Shown: positions 33,619 through 42,257, numbered from the stretch's first letter. The stretch: DNA of 47,931 nt from Bacteroidota bacterium (GCA_018267155.1 JAFDZE010000025.1:535-48465); one strand, 5' to 3'. The notes: generated from the letters alone by a model not told the origin. Program-made: numbers and translations.

Positions 33619-35301
33619 ATGGCATTCCCCACCGACCTCGAGATCGCCCAAAAGGCCACCCTGCAACCCATCACCGCCATCGGCGAAAAACTCGGCATTC
33701 CCGCTGATCGCCTGGAGAACTACGGCCGCTACAAGGCCAAGCTCCCACTGGACCTGATCGATGAAGGCAAGGTGAAGAAGAGCAAATTGATCCTGATGAC
33801 GGCCCTATCGCCCACGCCGGCGGGCGAGGGCAAGACCACCACCACCGTTGGCCTGGTGGAAGGCCTGAACAAGATCGGCAAGAAGGCCATGGCCGTGCTG
33901 CGCGAACCTTCGTTGGGGCCCGTCTTCGGTATGAAGGGCGGCGCGGCCGGTGGCGGCTACGCCCAAGTGGTGCCCATGGAGGACATCAACCTGCACTTCA
34001 CCGGCGACTTCGCAGCCATCGAGAAAGCCAACAACCTTCTGGCCGCCCTGATCGACAACAACCTCCAGAGCAAGACCAAGAACCTGCGCATCGATGCACG
34101 CACCATCGCTTGGAAACGCGTGATGGACATGAACGATCGCTCCTTGCGCGACATCGTCATCGGCCTGGGCGGCACCGGCAACGGCATCCCGCGCCAGGAC
34201 GGCTTCAACATCACCGCCGCCAGCGAGGTGATGGCCATCCTGTGCCTGGCCACCGGCTACGAGGATCTGAAGCAGCGCTTGGGCAACATCTTCGTGGGCA
34301 ACAGTCACAACCCCGAAAAGAAGTACATCTACGCCCGCGACCTCAACGCGCAAGGCGCCATGGCGCTGCTGCTGAAGGACGCCATCAAGCCCAACCTGGT
34401 GCAGACCATGGAGGGCAATCCGGCCATCCTGCACGGTGGGCCCTTCGCCAACATCGCGCAGGGCGTGAACAGCGTGCTGGGCACCAAGATGGGCCTGAGC
34501 CTGGCTGATTATGTGGTGACCGAGGCCGGCTTCGGTGCGGACCTCGGCGCGGAGAAATTCTACGACATCAAGTGCCGCGCAGCAGGCATCGCCCCGCATG
34601 CCACCGTGATCGTGGCCACCATCCGCGCGCTGCGCTACCAGGGCGGCGCCCCCATCAAGGAGGTGAACAACGCATCGGTGGAACGCGTGTCCAAAGGCAT
34701 GGCCAACCTGATGCGCCACATCGAGAACACGGCCAAGTTCGGCATGAAGGCCGTGGTGGCCATCAACCATTTCCCCACGGACACCGACGCGGAGATCAAG
34801 GTGGTGCAGGACCTGTGCCGTACCGTGGGCGTGGATGCCGTATTGGCCAAGGGATTCGCCGAAGGTGGCAAAGGCATGACCGACCTGGCCCAGGCCGTGG
34901 TGCGCGTGGTGGAGAAAGGCGAGTCGAAATTCAAGGTGCTGTACGACCTGGAGCAGCCCATTGAGAAGAAGGTGGAGGTCATCGCCAAGGAGATCTACCG
35001 CGCCAAGAGTATCACGTACAGCGAGGGCGCACGCACCATGTTGCGCCGCATCCAGAACCTGGGTCTGGAGCACCTGCCGGTGTGCATCGCCAAAACCCAG
35101 TACAGTTTCAGCGACGACCCCACCAAGTTGGGTGCCGCCACCGACCACGAGATCACCGTGAACGACATCGAGATCGCCGCTGGCGCCGGATTCGTGGTGC
35201 CCATTCTCGGCAAAATGATGCGCATGCCCGGCCTGCCCGAAACACCCGCCAGCGAGCACATGGACATCGACGCCAACGGCGTGGTCACGGGGTTGAGCTG
35301 A
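33619..35301 (+). CDS. fhs: Formate-tetrahydrofolate ligase
   Basis: A 560-residue monofunctional enzyme that forms 10-formyl-tetrahydrofolate from formate, THF and ATP for C1 metabolism and purine synthesis. The P-loop LSPTPAGEGKTTTTVGL is at about residues 65-81; other hallmarks are REPSLGPVFGMKGGAAGGGYAQ (spanning two adjacent motifs), HFTGDFAAI, DMNDRSLRDIVIGLGG, the GFNITAASEVMAILCLA stretch and VTEAGFGADLGAEKFYDIKCR. The ATG at 33619 yields the normal length. A hairpin directly follows the stop codon, so the gene is probably monocistronic. Confidence 0.97.
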   Translation: MAFPTDLEIAQKATLQPITAIGEKLGIPADRLENYGRYKAKLPLDLIDEGKVKKSKLILMTALSPTPAGEGKTTTTVGLVEGLNKIGKKAMAVLREPSLGPVFGMKGGAAGGGYAQVVPMEDINLHFTGDFAAIEKANNLLAALIDNNLQSKTKNLRIDARTIAWKRVMDMNDRSLRDIVIGLGGTGNGIPRQDGFNITAASEVMAILCLATGYEDLKQRLGNIFVGNSHNPEKKYIYARDLNAQGAMALLLKDAIKPNLVQTMEGNPAILHGGPFANIAQGVNSVLGTKMGLSLADYVVTEAGFGADLGAEKFYDIKCRAAGIAPHATVIVATIRALRYQGGAPIKEVNNASVERVSKGMANLMRHIENTAKFGMKAVVAINHFPTDTDAEIKVVQDLCRTVGVDAVLAKGFAEGGKGMTDLAQAVVRVVEKGESKFKVLYDLEQPIEKKVEVIAKEIYRAKSITYSEGARTMLRRIQNLGLEHLPVCIAKTQYSFSDDPTKLGAATDHEITVNDIEIAAGAGFVVPILGKMMRMPGLPETPASEHMDIDANGVVTGLS

Positions 35302-35318
35302 GAAAAGCCGGGCTTTTC
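35302..35318 (+). terminator. Terminator hairpin after fhs
   Basis: An 8-bp inverted repeat with 1-nt loop (GAAAAGCC at 35302-35309, GGCTTTTC at 35311-35318) starts one base after the fhs stop. The TTTT in the 3' arm gives a Rho-independent-like structure. Confidence 0.6.
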
Positions 35319-35607
35319 GGGTGACGCGGGCTTCAAGGACCTTGAAGTCTGACCAGAGCGCCAGGAAAGTACAAATCCTGTCCTACAACGATGCCATGAA
35401 GCATCATTTGTGGAATACATACTGAAATTATTGTATTTCCGGATCGGCTCCCGTTCCTCCTCGGATCGGTCAACAATGATCCGTTGTTCAGACCAGGAAC
35501 AGGCCGTCAACCGCTCAAGGAGGGGACTTCAGGTTCGAGAACCGGCCACCGGGCGCGGACCGGCCGATGCGGTCCGTGCTGCTTCATGCACTGAAGCCGG
35601 ATGGACT
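35319..35607. other. Non-coding gap after fhs
   Basis: No convincing gene is visible. The only structure noted is a near-perfect palindrome at 35331-35347 (CTTCAAGG-A-CCTTGAAG, 8-bp arms). The stretch includes an AT-richer segment near 35410-35440, unlike the surrounding genes, that could hold a promoter. Confidence 0.4.
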
Positions 35608-35703
35608 TCAGAACTGGCTCACCAGAAGTGCGAGCGCGGTGAGGGCGATGAGCAGCGCGAAGGCCAGCAGGTTGCCGCGTTGGTTGTACAGGGTCGTGTT
35701 CAT
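35608..35703 (-). CDS. 31-residue hydrophobic membrane peptide
   Basis: A tiny ORF encoding MNTTLYNQRGNLLAF followed by a continuous hydrophobic helix (ALLIALTALALLVSQF). The ATG at 35703 is preceded by AAAGGACGACC, one of the better ribosome-binding sites in the window. The frame extends upstream to 35802 but that part is not protein-like. Positive-inside rules place the N terminus, with Arg9, in the cytoplasm. It might be a small regulatory membrane peptide or a toxin-like peptide; nothing more can be said. It is the next minus-strand gene downstream of the cyclase at 35836, with 132 bases between the cyclase stop and this start. Confidence 0.5.
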   Translation of the reverse strand: MNTTLYNQRGNLLAFALLIALTALALLVSQF

Positions 35704-35835
35704 GGTCGGTCGTCCTTTCTTGGCATGAAGACGTTGTCGTGGACAAAAGGTGGCCCGGCACGCTTGTGAAATTGTGGTAAAGCGCGGTGGCGCAGGATCC
35801 ACGGGCCCAGCGGCCGGGTGCGATGCGGGGCCTTG

Positions 35836-38481
35836 CTATCGGACCCGGATGCGTTGCCTCAGGTCCATCAGCTCCGTATTCGCGGTGCGCCCGCGTTCAT
35901 CGGCGCTGAATTCGGGACGCAGCCGGTCGATGAACCAGCTCTCCACCTCACCCTTGCCCTTGATGTTCACCTTGCCGCGCGCCTCGCTGATCACGTAGGC
36001 CTCCACGTGCCGCATCACGTTGCCGGTCACGTTCACACGGCCGGGCGCGCCGTTGCTTTCCATGCGGCTGGCCAGGTTCACCGTGTCGCCCCACACGTCG
36101 TAGGCGAATTTCTTCTCGCCCACCACCCCGGCGATCAGCGGGCCGCTGTTCAGCCCGATGCGGATGGGCCAGGCCGGATCGCCCTCGCAGATGCGCTGCG
36201 CATTGATGCTGTCCACCACGCTGAGCATCTCCAGGGCCATGAGCACCGCATCCAGGGCGTGTGTGGGGCTGGGCTCGGGAACGCCACTGGCGCACATGTA
36301 CGCATCGCCGATGGTCTTGATCTTCTCGGTGCCGTACTTGTCCGTGATGCGGTCGAAGGCCCGGAAGAAGCGGTCCAGTTCGGTAACGATACCGGTGTCC
36401 TCGTATTGCTCGCTCAGCACGGTGAAGCCTTGGAAGTCGCTGAAGAGCACGGTGCAATCCGAATAGCTCCGCGCCTGTGCCGAGCCGTGCTTCTTCAGTT
36501 CCGCGGCCGTGGTCTCGGGCAGGATGTTCAACAGCAAGGTGTCGCTGCGGTGCTTTTCCTCGGTCAGTTCCTGCGTGCGCGTGGCCACGATGCGTTCCAG
36601 CCGTTCGCGTGCCTTGCGCTGTCGGCGATCGCGCAGGCGCTGCACCCCGATGAAGCCGAGCAGCAGCACGGCCGCACCCGTTGCGCGGAAGGGCGTGGTG
36701 GCCCAGAACGGCGGTGTGATCACGAAGGCGAAGCGCGCCGGCTCGTCGTTCCAGACCCCGCTGCCGTTGCGCGCTTTTACCAGGAAGGTGTATTCACCCG
36801 GCTCCAGTCCACTGAAGGTGACCTGGTCCTCACGGATGATCGGCGACCAGTCCGCATCGCGGCCGTCCAGCTTGTATTGGAATCGGACTTTCTCGGGGTA
36901 GGCGAGCGACAGGCCGCTGAAGGAGAAGGTGAGGTGGTTCTTCGCGTGGGGCAGCCGCAGCGCGATCGGAAGCCCATCACGACCGATGGAATCGCACCAG
37001 GGCGCCCAGTCCGGGTGCTCGAAGAAGAGCGTAAGGTCGATGATGCGGGTGCGCGGGGGCACGGGATCCATGAGCACCTTGCGCGGGTCGAAGCGGATGG
37101 TACCTCGCGTGGTACCGAACCACAGGGAGCTGTCCGCATCGAGCATGCACGCGTTCGGCATGGCCTCGATCCCCGGGAAGCTTTCTGCGGTCCCGTAGGA
37201 CGTGATATCGATGACCTGCTCCTGCAGCTCGTCCAGCTCGAACAGGTGGAAACCACGGTCCGTACCCACCCAGAGGTTCTGGTACGCATCGAGCAGGAGC
37301 TGGCGGATGCGGTCACTGGCCAGGCCGCTCTCCTTGGTCCAGCGTTGTGTGGTGCCGTTCCGGTAGCGCACCACGCCGGCATCCGCAGTGCCGATCCAGA
37401 CATTGTCCGCACGGTCCACGGCGAGGCAGGTGATGTCCTCCTTGCCGGCATGGAAGATCGGCGTCCAGTTGGCGGCGCTGTTGTCCAAGGGGGCTGCGTA
37501 CAGCCCCTGATGGGTGCCGATCAGGATCGAGTCGCCGTGGAACGCCAGGGCACACGCAGCAAGGGTATCCTGCCCCACGTGCAACCACTCGCTGGTCGGG
37601 GCGATCGTGATCAGCCCTTTTCCGGTGGCGGCCCAGGAGCTGCCACGGACATCGGTGAGCGCGGCGAAGACCGGGGCTTCTTGGTAGATGAAGGGCCCGA
37701 TGGAGGGGTTCTCGTGCGGGGATCCGAAACCTTCCAAGTGGAAGATCCCTTCATCGTTCCCGGCATAGAGTTGCTTTTTTCCCGGGCCCATGATCGCTCG
37801 AATGGTGCCGCCGGGCCACAGGCCCTCCAATGACCCTGTGATGCCCGCCGGGAGGTGCGCGTAAGCGATGCCGTTCTCGCCGGCCATGATGCGCAGGTCG
37901 CCTGCAGCGGAGCGATACATGGACATGACCTTCGCATAGGAACCGCCCTCCCGGCCGAATTGGAGCACAGCGTCGCTGATGTACCGGTTCAGGCCCCCTT
38001 GACGGGTGCCGATCCACATCACACCGCTGCTGTCTTCGAAAAGACAGGTGATGTCGTTGCTGCCCAGTCCATTTCCCCAGTAGAGTTTGAACAGCGGTTC
38101 CGGGGCCTTCCGCTGAGGAAAGACCTGTACGCCGGTTTCGGTCCCCTGCCAGTACCGGTTCGTTCGTGGCGATACCAATGTGCAGGTGGTACGGAGTCCA
38201 TCGTCGACACCGGGTATTGCGGTTGGCGGCATGGCAAGCGGTGTGGGGATCGGGAAACTCGAGCCCAATGGCACGTCCCTGAAATTCCGGCCATCGAATC
38301 GGCAGTCCCCGCCATCGGTCCGCACCCACAGGAACCCGGTGCTGTCCTGCGCGATGGCTGTTACCGTGCTGCCGGGCAGGCCGTCCTCCACCCCGAACAC
38401 ACGGATGTCGTATTGCTGCGCCATGGCTCGCAGGACGAGCAGACACAGGCATGGCAGGGCGATCGTGCGGAGGAAGAGCAT
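35836..38481 (-). CDS. Propeller/Y_Y_Y sensor adenylate cyclase (no receiver)
   Basis: An 881-residue transmembrane cyclase related in plan to the protein at 25040 but without its receiver. A signal peptide (1-22, LVLRAMAQQ) precedes a beta-propeller with Reg_prop repeats (about 25-500; GLPGSTVTAIAQDSTGFLWV, DSSGVMWIGTRQGGLNRY), a Y_Y_Y domain (about 517-580), a membrane helix (about 597-617), a basic coiled coil (RERLERIVATRTQELTEEKH), and a class III cyclase domain (about 672-860). The catalytic set is intact: LFSDFQGF, EKIKTIGDAYM, YDVWGDTVN and NLASRMES, with the Lys/Asp pair predicting ATP as substrate. The start at 38481 was chosen for its signal peptide; the open frame upstream is not protein-like. 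It would convert a periplasmic signal directly into cAMP. It is divergent from a small HTH gene. Confidence 0.9.
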   Translation of the reverse strand: MLFLRTIALPCLCLLVLRAMAQQYDIRVFGVEDGLPGSTVTAIAQDSTGFLWVRTDGGDCRFDGRNFRDVPLGSSFPIPTPLAMPPTAIPGVDDGLRTTCTLVSPRTNRYWQGTETGVQVFPQRKAPEPLFKLYWGNGLGSNDITCLFEDSSGVMWIGTRQGGLNRYISDAVLQFGREGGSYAKVMSMYRSAAGDLRIMAGENGIAYAHLPAGITGSLEGLWPGGTIRAIMGPGKKQLYAGNDEGIFHLEGFGSPHENPSIGPFIYQEAPVFAALTDVRGSSWAATGKGLITIAPTSEWLHVGQDTLAACALAFHGDSILIGTHQGLYAAPLDNSAANWTPIFHAGKEDITCLAVDRADNVWIGTADAGVVRYRNGTTQRWTKESGLASDRIRQLLLDAYQNLWVGTDRGFHLFELDELQEQVIDITSYGTAESFPGIEAMPNACMLDADSSLWFGTTRGTIRFDPRKVLMDPVPPRTRIIDLTLFFEHPDWAPWCDSIGRDGLPIALRLPHAKNHLTFSFSGLSLAYPEKVRFQYKLDGRDADWSPIIREDQVTFSGLEPGEYTFLVKARNGSGVWNDEPARFAFVITPPFWATTPFRATGAAVLLLGFIGVQRLRDRRQRKARERLERIVATRTQELTEEKHRSDTLLLNILPETTAAELKKHGSAQARSYSDCTVLFSDFQGFTVLSEQYEDTGIVTELDRFFRAFDRITDKYGTEKIKTIGDAYMCASGVPEPSPTHALDAVLMALEMLSVVDSINAQRICEGDPAWPIRIGLNSGPLIAGVVGEKKFAYDVWGDTVNLASRMESNGAPGRVNVTGNVMRHVEAYVISEARGKVNIKGKGEVESWFIDRLRPEFSADERGRTANTELMDLRQRIRVR

Positions 38482-38558
38482 GCAGGGTGATCGTGATCGA
38501 CGGCCGCACGAACTTCTCCTTTTTTTCCACCGGGCGAACCGATCAACAGGATAAGCAT

Positions 38559-38566
38559 TAACTTCG
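38559..38566 (+). promoter_or_regulatory. Putative -7 box of the small HTH gene
   Basis: TAACTTCG lies 23 bases before the ATG at 38590 in the 108-base divergent region shared with the cyclase gene. It is a looser match to the TAnTTTCG elements found elsewhere in the window. Confidence 0.35.
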
Positions 38567-38589
38567 GGCGTCTCCAAAACCAAGCGGCC

Positions 38590-38844
38590 ATGAACATCAC
38601 TTTCAACGAGCTCCGGAACATCAAGGACAGCCTGCCCGATGGCAGCATCCACCGCATTGCGCGGGAACTGGACCTGAACGTGGAAACGGTCTGGAACTAC
38701 TTCGGTGGGTACTCACATCCGGGCGGTAGGCCCATGGGTGTGCATTTGGAAGGCGGTGCGAATGGTGGCGTGGTTGCGTTGGACGACACACGGATCCTGG
38801 ACATGGCGCGCCGGATCCTGGATGAGGTTCCGCATCACGCGTAG
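38590..38844 (+). CDS. Small helix-turn-helix DNA-binding protein
   Basis: An 84-residue protein. Residues 5-40 form a clear helix-turn-helix (LRNIKDSLPDGSIHRIAREL then DLNVETVWNYFGG), of a type that recurs as a short stand-alone DNA-binding protein in Bacteroidota (by memory). The second half holds a glycine-rich loop (YSHPGGRPMGVHLEGGANGG) and a terminal helix (DTRILDMARRILDEV) that could mediate dimerisation. It is divergent from the receiver-less cyclase gene, so it may regulate that gene or itself. No cAMP-binding domain is present. The target is unknown. Confidence 0.8.
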   Translation: MNITFNELRNIKDSLPDGSIHRIARELDLNVETVWNYFGGYSHPGGRPMGVHLEGGANGGVVALDDTRILDMARRILDEVPHHA

Positions 38845-39009
38845 CGCTCAAGGATACCGCCCGAACGGGAACCCGCGCCAGGGCGGTGGATGAGGCTTAT
38901 CCCTTTGATGGGGTCGGGTATACATGTGAGTTGACGAACAGCCGACGGGCTGTGGGACGGTCCGTATCGCGCACGGTATGTACGTTGGAAGGTGGGGCGA
39001 AAATGCCGT

Positions 39010-40197
39010 TCAGCGCTCCACCACTTTGAACTCCACTCGCCGGTTGGTGGCCCGGTCCACTTCGGTGATCCCCTTGGCCAACGGCATCGTTTCGCCGTAG
39101 CCTTTCCAGGTGATCCGCTGGGCGTCCACTTTCTCCTTGATCAACCAGTAGGCCACGGCCTTGGCGCGGGCCTCGCTCAGCTTCAGGTTGTAATCGTCGG
39201 CTCCCTGATCGTCCGTATGTGCCCCGATCTCGATGCGCATGAGCGGGTAGTCGGTGAGCAGGTCGAGGACGGTCTCGAGCTCATCCTTGCTTTCCGGTTT
39301 CAATTCCGCCTTGTCGAAGTCGAACTGGATGTTGTCCAGCCGGATGTGCTTGCCCACTTCCGGCTCCACATGGAGAATGTCGACCTGCTTGCTGCTCACG
39401 TGATCGACCACGCGGGGCTTGGGCGGGGGCGGTTCGCAGATACCCGGGAGCGGTGATGTTTTCGCACCCTGCGGCGCCAGGCGGATGTTCACGTCATCAA
39501 TGAAATAGTAGGCGCCACGCTCGCCTTCGGGCATCTTCTCATTGCGTGTGAGTTGGTCGGTGCAGAAGTTGCCGATGAGCACGAAACGTTCATCGCCCTT
39601 CGCCTCGATCACCCCGCTCACCTTGTGCCAGCCATTGCGGATCACGTCTTCTTCGCGCACCTGTGCGGGGAAGTAGAGCGGCAGGCAGTCGCGCGTCTTC
39701 ACGGCCACCGGGCTCAGGTACATGCCCATGTTGTTCGAGGCCACGTTGCTGAAGACCGCGCGCAGGGTCCAGAATTCGCACACGTACAAGCGGCCTGCTT
39801 CGAGCGCCTCGGGCAATTCGATCTGGAGGTACTCGTGCCAGTAGGTGGGGGTGTTGCCTTTGCCGTAGATCTTGATGCCGGCCATGGCATCGCCGCTGTG
39901 CGGGGTCGCGCGTCCTTTGGACTTCTTGGCGGGATGGCTCCAGCAGTCGGGATCGGCCTTCAGGCTGAAGTGGTCGGGTGTGGTCTCGGTGGGCGAATTC
40001 CATGCGATCATCACCTCTTCACCGAACTTGCGTGCCTCCTGCGTCCACGCGCATTGTTGCCGCTTCACCAGTTCGAAGCCCGGGTTGGGCACCAGGTTGG
40101 GCATGGTGTCGTTGTTCAGGGTGCGCTGGAGCATGCTTTGCCCGTTCACGACGGTGGCCATGCACACGAGTGTGATGGGAAGGATCATTCGGATCAT
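39010..40197 (-). CDS. OmpA-family outer-membrane lipid/peptidoglycan-linked protein
   Basis: A 395-residue exported protein. After a signal peptide (about 1-20, MATVVNGQ) comes a domain of about 230 residues resembling a galactose-binding-like jelly roll (NLVPNPGFELVKRQQC, HSGDAMAGIKIYGKG, YLQIELPEALEAGRLYVCEF, YFIDDVNIRL), as often seen before OmpA domains in Bacteroidota. A proline-rich linker (EPPPPKPR) follows. The C-terminal OmpA/MotB peptidoglycan-binding domain (about 290-395) shows NIQFDFDKAELKPES, IEIGAHTDDQGADDYNLKLSEARAKAV (two adjacent motifs) and ATNRRVEFKV. It probably links the outer membrane or a bound glycan to peptidoglycan. ATG 40197 or 40188 are equally plausible starts. 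Confidence 0.88.
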   Translation of the reverse strand: MIRMILPITLVCMATVVNGQSMLQRTLNNDTMPNLVPNPGFELVKRQQCAWTQEARKFGEEVMIAWNSPTETTPDHFSLKADPDCWSHPAKKSKGRATPHSGDAMAGIKIYGKGNTPTYWHEYLQIELPEALEAGRLYVCEFWTLRAVFSNVASNNMGMYLSPVAVKTRDCLPLYFPAQVREEDVIRNGWHKVSGVIEAKGDERFVLIGNFCTDQLTRNEKMPEGERGAYYFIDDVNIRLAPQGAKTSPLPGICEPPPPKPRVVDHVSSKQVDILHVEPEVGKHIRLDNIQFDFDKAELKPESKDELETVLDLLTDYPLMRIEIGAHTDDQGADDYNLKLSEARAKAVAYWLIKEKVDAQRITWKGYGETMPLAKGITEVDRATNRRVEFKVVER

Positions 40198-40281
40198 GCC
40201 GCGAAATAACCTGCGCCGGTCGCGGTTCTCCCGGCACTTCAGTGCAAGGATCAACAAGCCGATCGTGGATGGAGCGACCGG

Positions 40282-40845
40282 TCAGCTCCGCATCCAGTTG
40301 GCGATGACGCGCCCGCCCATCGGCGTCATCACGCTTTCGGGGTGGAATTGTACCCCGCAGGTATTGAACCGGTGGTGCCGCACGGCCATGATCACGCCCT
40401 CGGCGCTGCACGCGGTGGTGCAGAGGTCCGCGGGAAGGGTTGTCGGGTCCACGGCCCAACTGTGGTACAGGCCCACGTTGAATGGCGAGGACAGACCGGA
40501 GAAGAGCGGGTCGTGTGGTTCCTCCGGGAAACAAGGGACCTCCATGCCGTGCATCACACGGGTCTGATTGTACAGCGAACCACCGCAGGTCTCGACGATC
40601 GCCTGCATGCCGAGGCAGACCCCGAGAATGGGATGGGTGGGCATGAGCGCACGCAGCAGATCCATCAGGATCCCCGCTTCACACGGCAGGCCCGGGCCGG
40701 GCGACAGCACGATCCGATCGTACCGCGCTGCCTCGTTCACCGTGATCCCGTCATTCAGGAACACGTCCACTGAAGCGTACGGCGCCAGCAGGTGGTGCAG
40801 GTTCCACGTGAATGAATCGTAATTGTCCAGGAGCAGGATACGCAT
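40282..40845 (-). CDS. pabA: Aminodeoxychorismate/anthranilate synthase glutamine amidotransferase subunit
   Basis: A 187-residue class I glutamine amidotransferase. It supplies ammonia from glutamine to a chorismate-binding partner (PabB or TrpE) for p-aminobenzoate or tryptophan synthesis. The triad is intact: Cys in GVCLGMQAI, and His/Glu in QFHPESVMT; LLLDNYDSFTWNL and LSPGPGLPCEAG are typical. The start at 40845 gives the canonical N terminus. TrpG and PabA are hard to tell apart by sequence; its position away from other trp genes favours a folate role, but the symbol is tentative. Confidence 0.9.
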   Translation of the reverse strand: MRILLLDNYDSFTWNLHHLLAPYASVDVFLNDGITVNEAARYDRIVLSPGPGLPCEAGILMDLLRALMPTHPILGVCLGMQAIVETCGGSLYNQTRVMHGMEVPCFPEEPHDPLFSGLSSPFNVGLYHSWAVDPTTLPADLCTTACSAEGVIMAVRHHRFNTCGVQFHPESVMTPMGGRVIANWMRS

Positions 40846-40924
40846 CGCGGGATCGGAGCTGCATGATGGTCCAAGGTGCCGGGGAGGTCCGTGCATTCCG
40901 GAGCACGACCGGTGGCGATGATAC

Positions 40925-41317
40925 TCAATTGTCGGTTTTTCGGGATCCGCCGATCCAGCCCAGGTGCGTGTGCTGGAAGTGATCACCGAATTTCAGTCCG
41001 AAGCCGAGCATCCGGTCCAGGGCCGAATGTCCGTACAGGATCAGGCCGGCCAGGAAATACCCGCTCTGCACGTTGGCGAGCATGTTCGCCATCTCGACGA
41101 CAAGACCGATGAGCATCAACAGGAGGGCGATGCCTTTGTGATGTGTGAGGTTGTACGTGAACGCACCGGTACGTGTCCCGACCAGGTAACCGACCATGCC
41201 GATATCCGGTCCCAGCAGGAGCAAGGGATACACCCACCAAGCGGCCCCCTTCATCACGAGCACGAGCAGGATGAGCAGGAACTGGGCGAGTTCTTCGAGG
41301 CGGAGGAGGTACTTCAT
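40925..41317 (-). CDS. DUF4260 family membrane protein
   Basis: A 130-residue protein with about four membrane helices (residues 11-24, 29-45, 62-80, 86-100). Conserved features match the DUF4260 family: the N-terminal MKYLLRLEELAQF, PDIGMVGYLVG, YNLTHHKGIALLL, and the C-terminal YGHSALDRMLGFGLKFGDHF followed by THLGWIG. The conserved histidines suggest a metal or cofactor site, but the function of the family is unknown. It is on the same strand as the amidotransferase gene and 62 bases before the end of xth. Confidence 0.92.
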   Translation of the reverse strand: MKYLLRLEELAQFLLILLVLVMKGAAWWVYPLLLLGPDIGMVGYLVGTRTGAFTYNLTHHKGIALLLMLIGLVVEMANMLANVQSGYFLAGLILYGHSALDRMLGFGLKFGDHFQHTHLGWIGGSRKTDN

Positions 41318-41379
41318 TTCCCGGTGCGGATCGGTAGGAAGAGTGGACGGTCAGCGGTAGCGGAACGGGATCGCGTTTC

Positions 41380-42141
41380 TCACCATTCGATACCGACGGG
41401 GCAGTGATCGCTGCCCATCACCTCGTTGAGGATGAAGGCGTTCTTCACCTGCTTCTCGAAGCCCTTGTTCACCAGCACATAATCGATGCGCCAGCCCACG
41501 TTCTTGGCGCGTGCGCCCAAGCGCTGGCTCCACCAGCTGTACTTCACAACCCCGGGGTGCAGGTGGCGGAACGTGTCGACCCAACCGGTATCGAGCAGGG
41601 ACGAGAGCCCGTCGATCTCCTGCTGGGTGTAGCCGCTGGTCTTGTTGTAGTTCTCCTTGGGCCGTGCGATGTCGATGGGTTGATGGGCCACGTTGAGGTC
41701 GCCGGTGACGATGACGGGCAGCTTCCCTGTTGCCAGGTTGTTCACGTATGCGCGGAAGGCGGCATCCCATTTCTCCCGATAGCTGAGGCGTTTCAATCCT
41801 TCGCCGCTGTTCGGGGTGTACACGCAGACCGTCACCACATCCTTGAACACGCAGGTGACCACGCGGCCCTCGTCGTCATGCTCGTTCACGCCGATCCCCC
41901 GCTGAACATCCAGGGGCTTTTCCTTGCTGGCGATGGCCGTACCGCTGTATCCTGCCTTGAGCGCACCGTTCGCGTGGACGTGGTAACCGTTCACCCCGCC
42001 CAACGCGGTGGCCACCTGCTCGGGGGTGGCCTTGGTTTCCTGGAAACAGACGATGTCGGCGTCCAACTGGTGGAGTGTCGCGTGCAGACCCTTGCCCACA
42101 CTGGCCCGGATACCGTTGACGTTGAAAGAGATCAGCTTCAT
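41380..42141 (-). CDS. xth: Exodeoxyribonuclease III
   Basis: A 253-residue AP endonuclease/3'-5' exonuclease of the EEP superfamily, repairing abasic sites. Catalytic segments are all present: SFNVNGIRASVGKG (Asn), VCFQETKAT (Glu), VYTPNSGEGLKRLSYREKWD (Tyr/Asp), VTGDLNVAHQPIDIARP (Asp-Asn), RIDYVLVNK and MGSDHCPVGIEW (Asp-His). The ATG at 42141 was chosen because it gives the family N terminus; a TTTGCGCC element lies immediately 5' of it. The length is normal. Confidence 0.96.
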   Translation of the reverse strand: MKLISFNVNGIRASVGKGLHATLHQLDADIVCFQETKATPEQVATALGGVNGYHVHANGALKAGYSGTAIASKEKPLDVQRGIGVNEHDDEGRVVTCVFKDVVTVCVYTPNSGEGLKRLSYREKWDAAFRAYVNNLATGKLPVIVTGDLNVAHQPIDIARPKENYNKTSGYTQQEIDGLSSLLDTGWVDTFRHLHPGVVKYSWWSQRLGARAKNVGWRIDYVLVNKGFEKQVKNAFILNEVMGSDHCPVGIEW

Positions 42142-42153
42142 GGCGCAAAGGTG
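42142..42153 (-). promoter_or_regulatory. xth: Putative -7 box abutting the xth start
   Basis: On the minus strand CACCTTTGCGCC directly abuts the ATG at 42141. The TTTGCGCC-ATG string is the same as at 20529, which suggests a near-leaderless transcript. Confidence 0.4.
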
Positions 42154-42257
42154 GTCCTTCGCTCCGATCCCGGCGATGAGCGTGCGGGAGGATGTGGGCA
42201 TGGGAGCGATGGGGCTCTTGGAGGTTGCGGATCGTGCCGCTGGTGTATCATCGCCGC

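Noticed and set aside
33805-35259. 484-codon minus-strand open frame opposite fhs
   Set aside because: Composition is that of antisense GC-rich coding DNA, and the sense frame is an unmistakable formate-tetrahydrofolate ligase.
38590-38844. Antitoxin of a toxin-antitoxin pair
   Set aside because: It is a small HTH protein, but no small toxin-like ORF is adjacent; both neighbours are large exported or membrane proteins.
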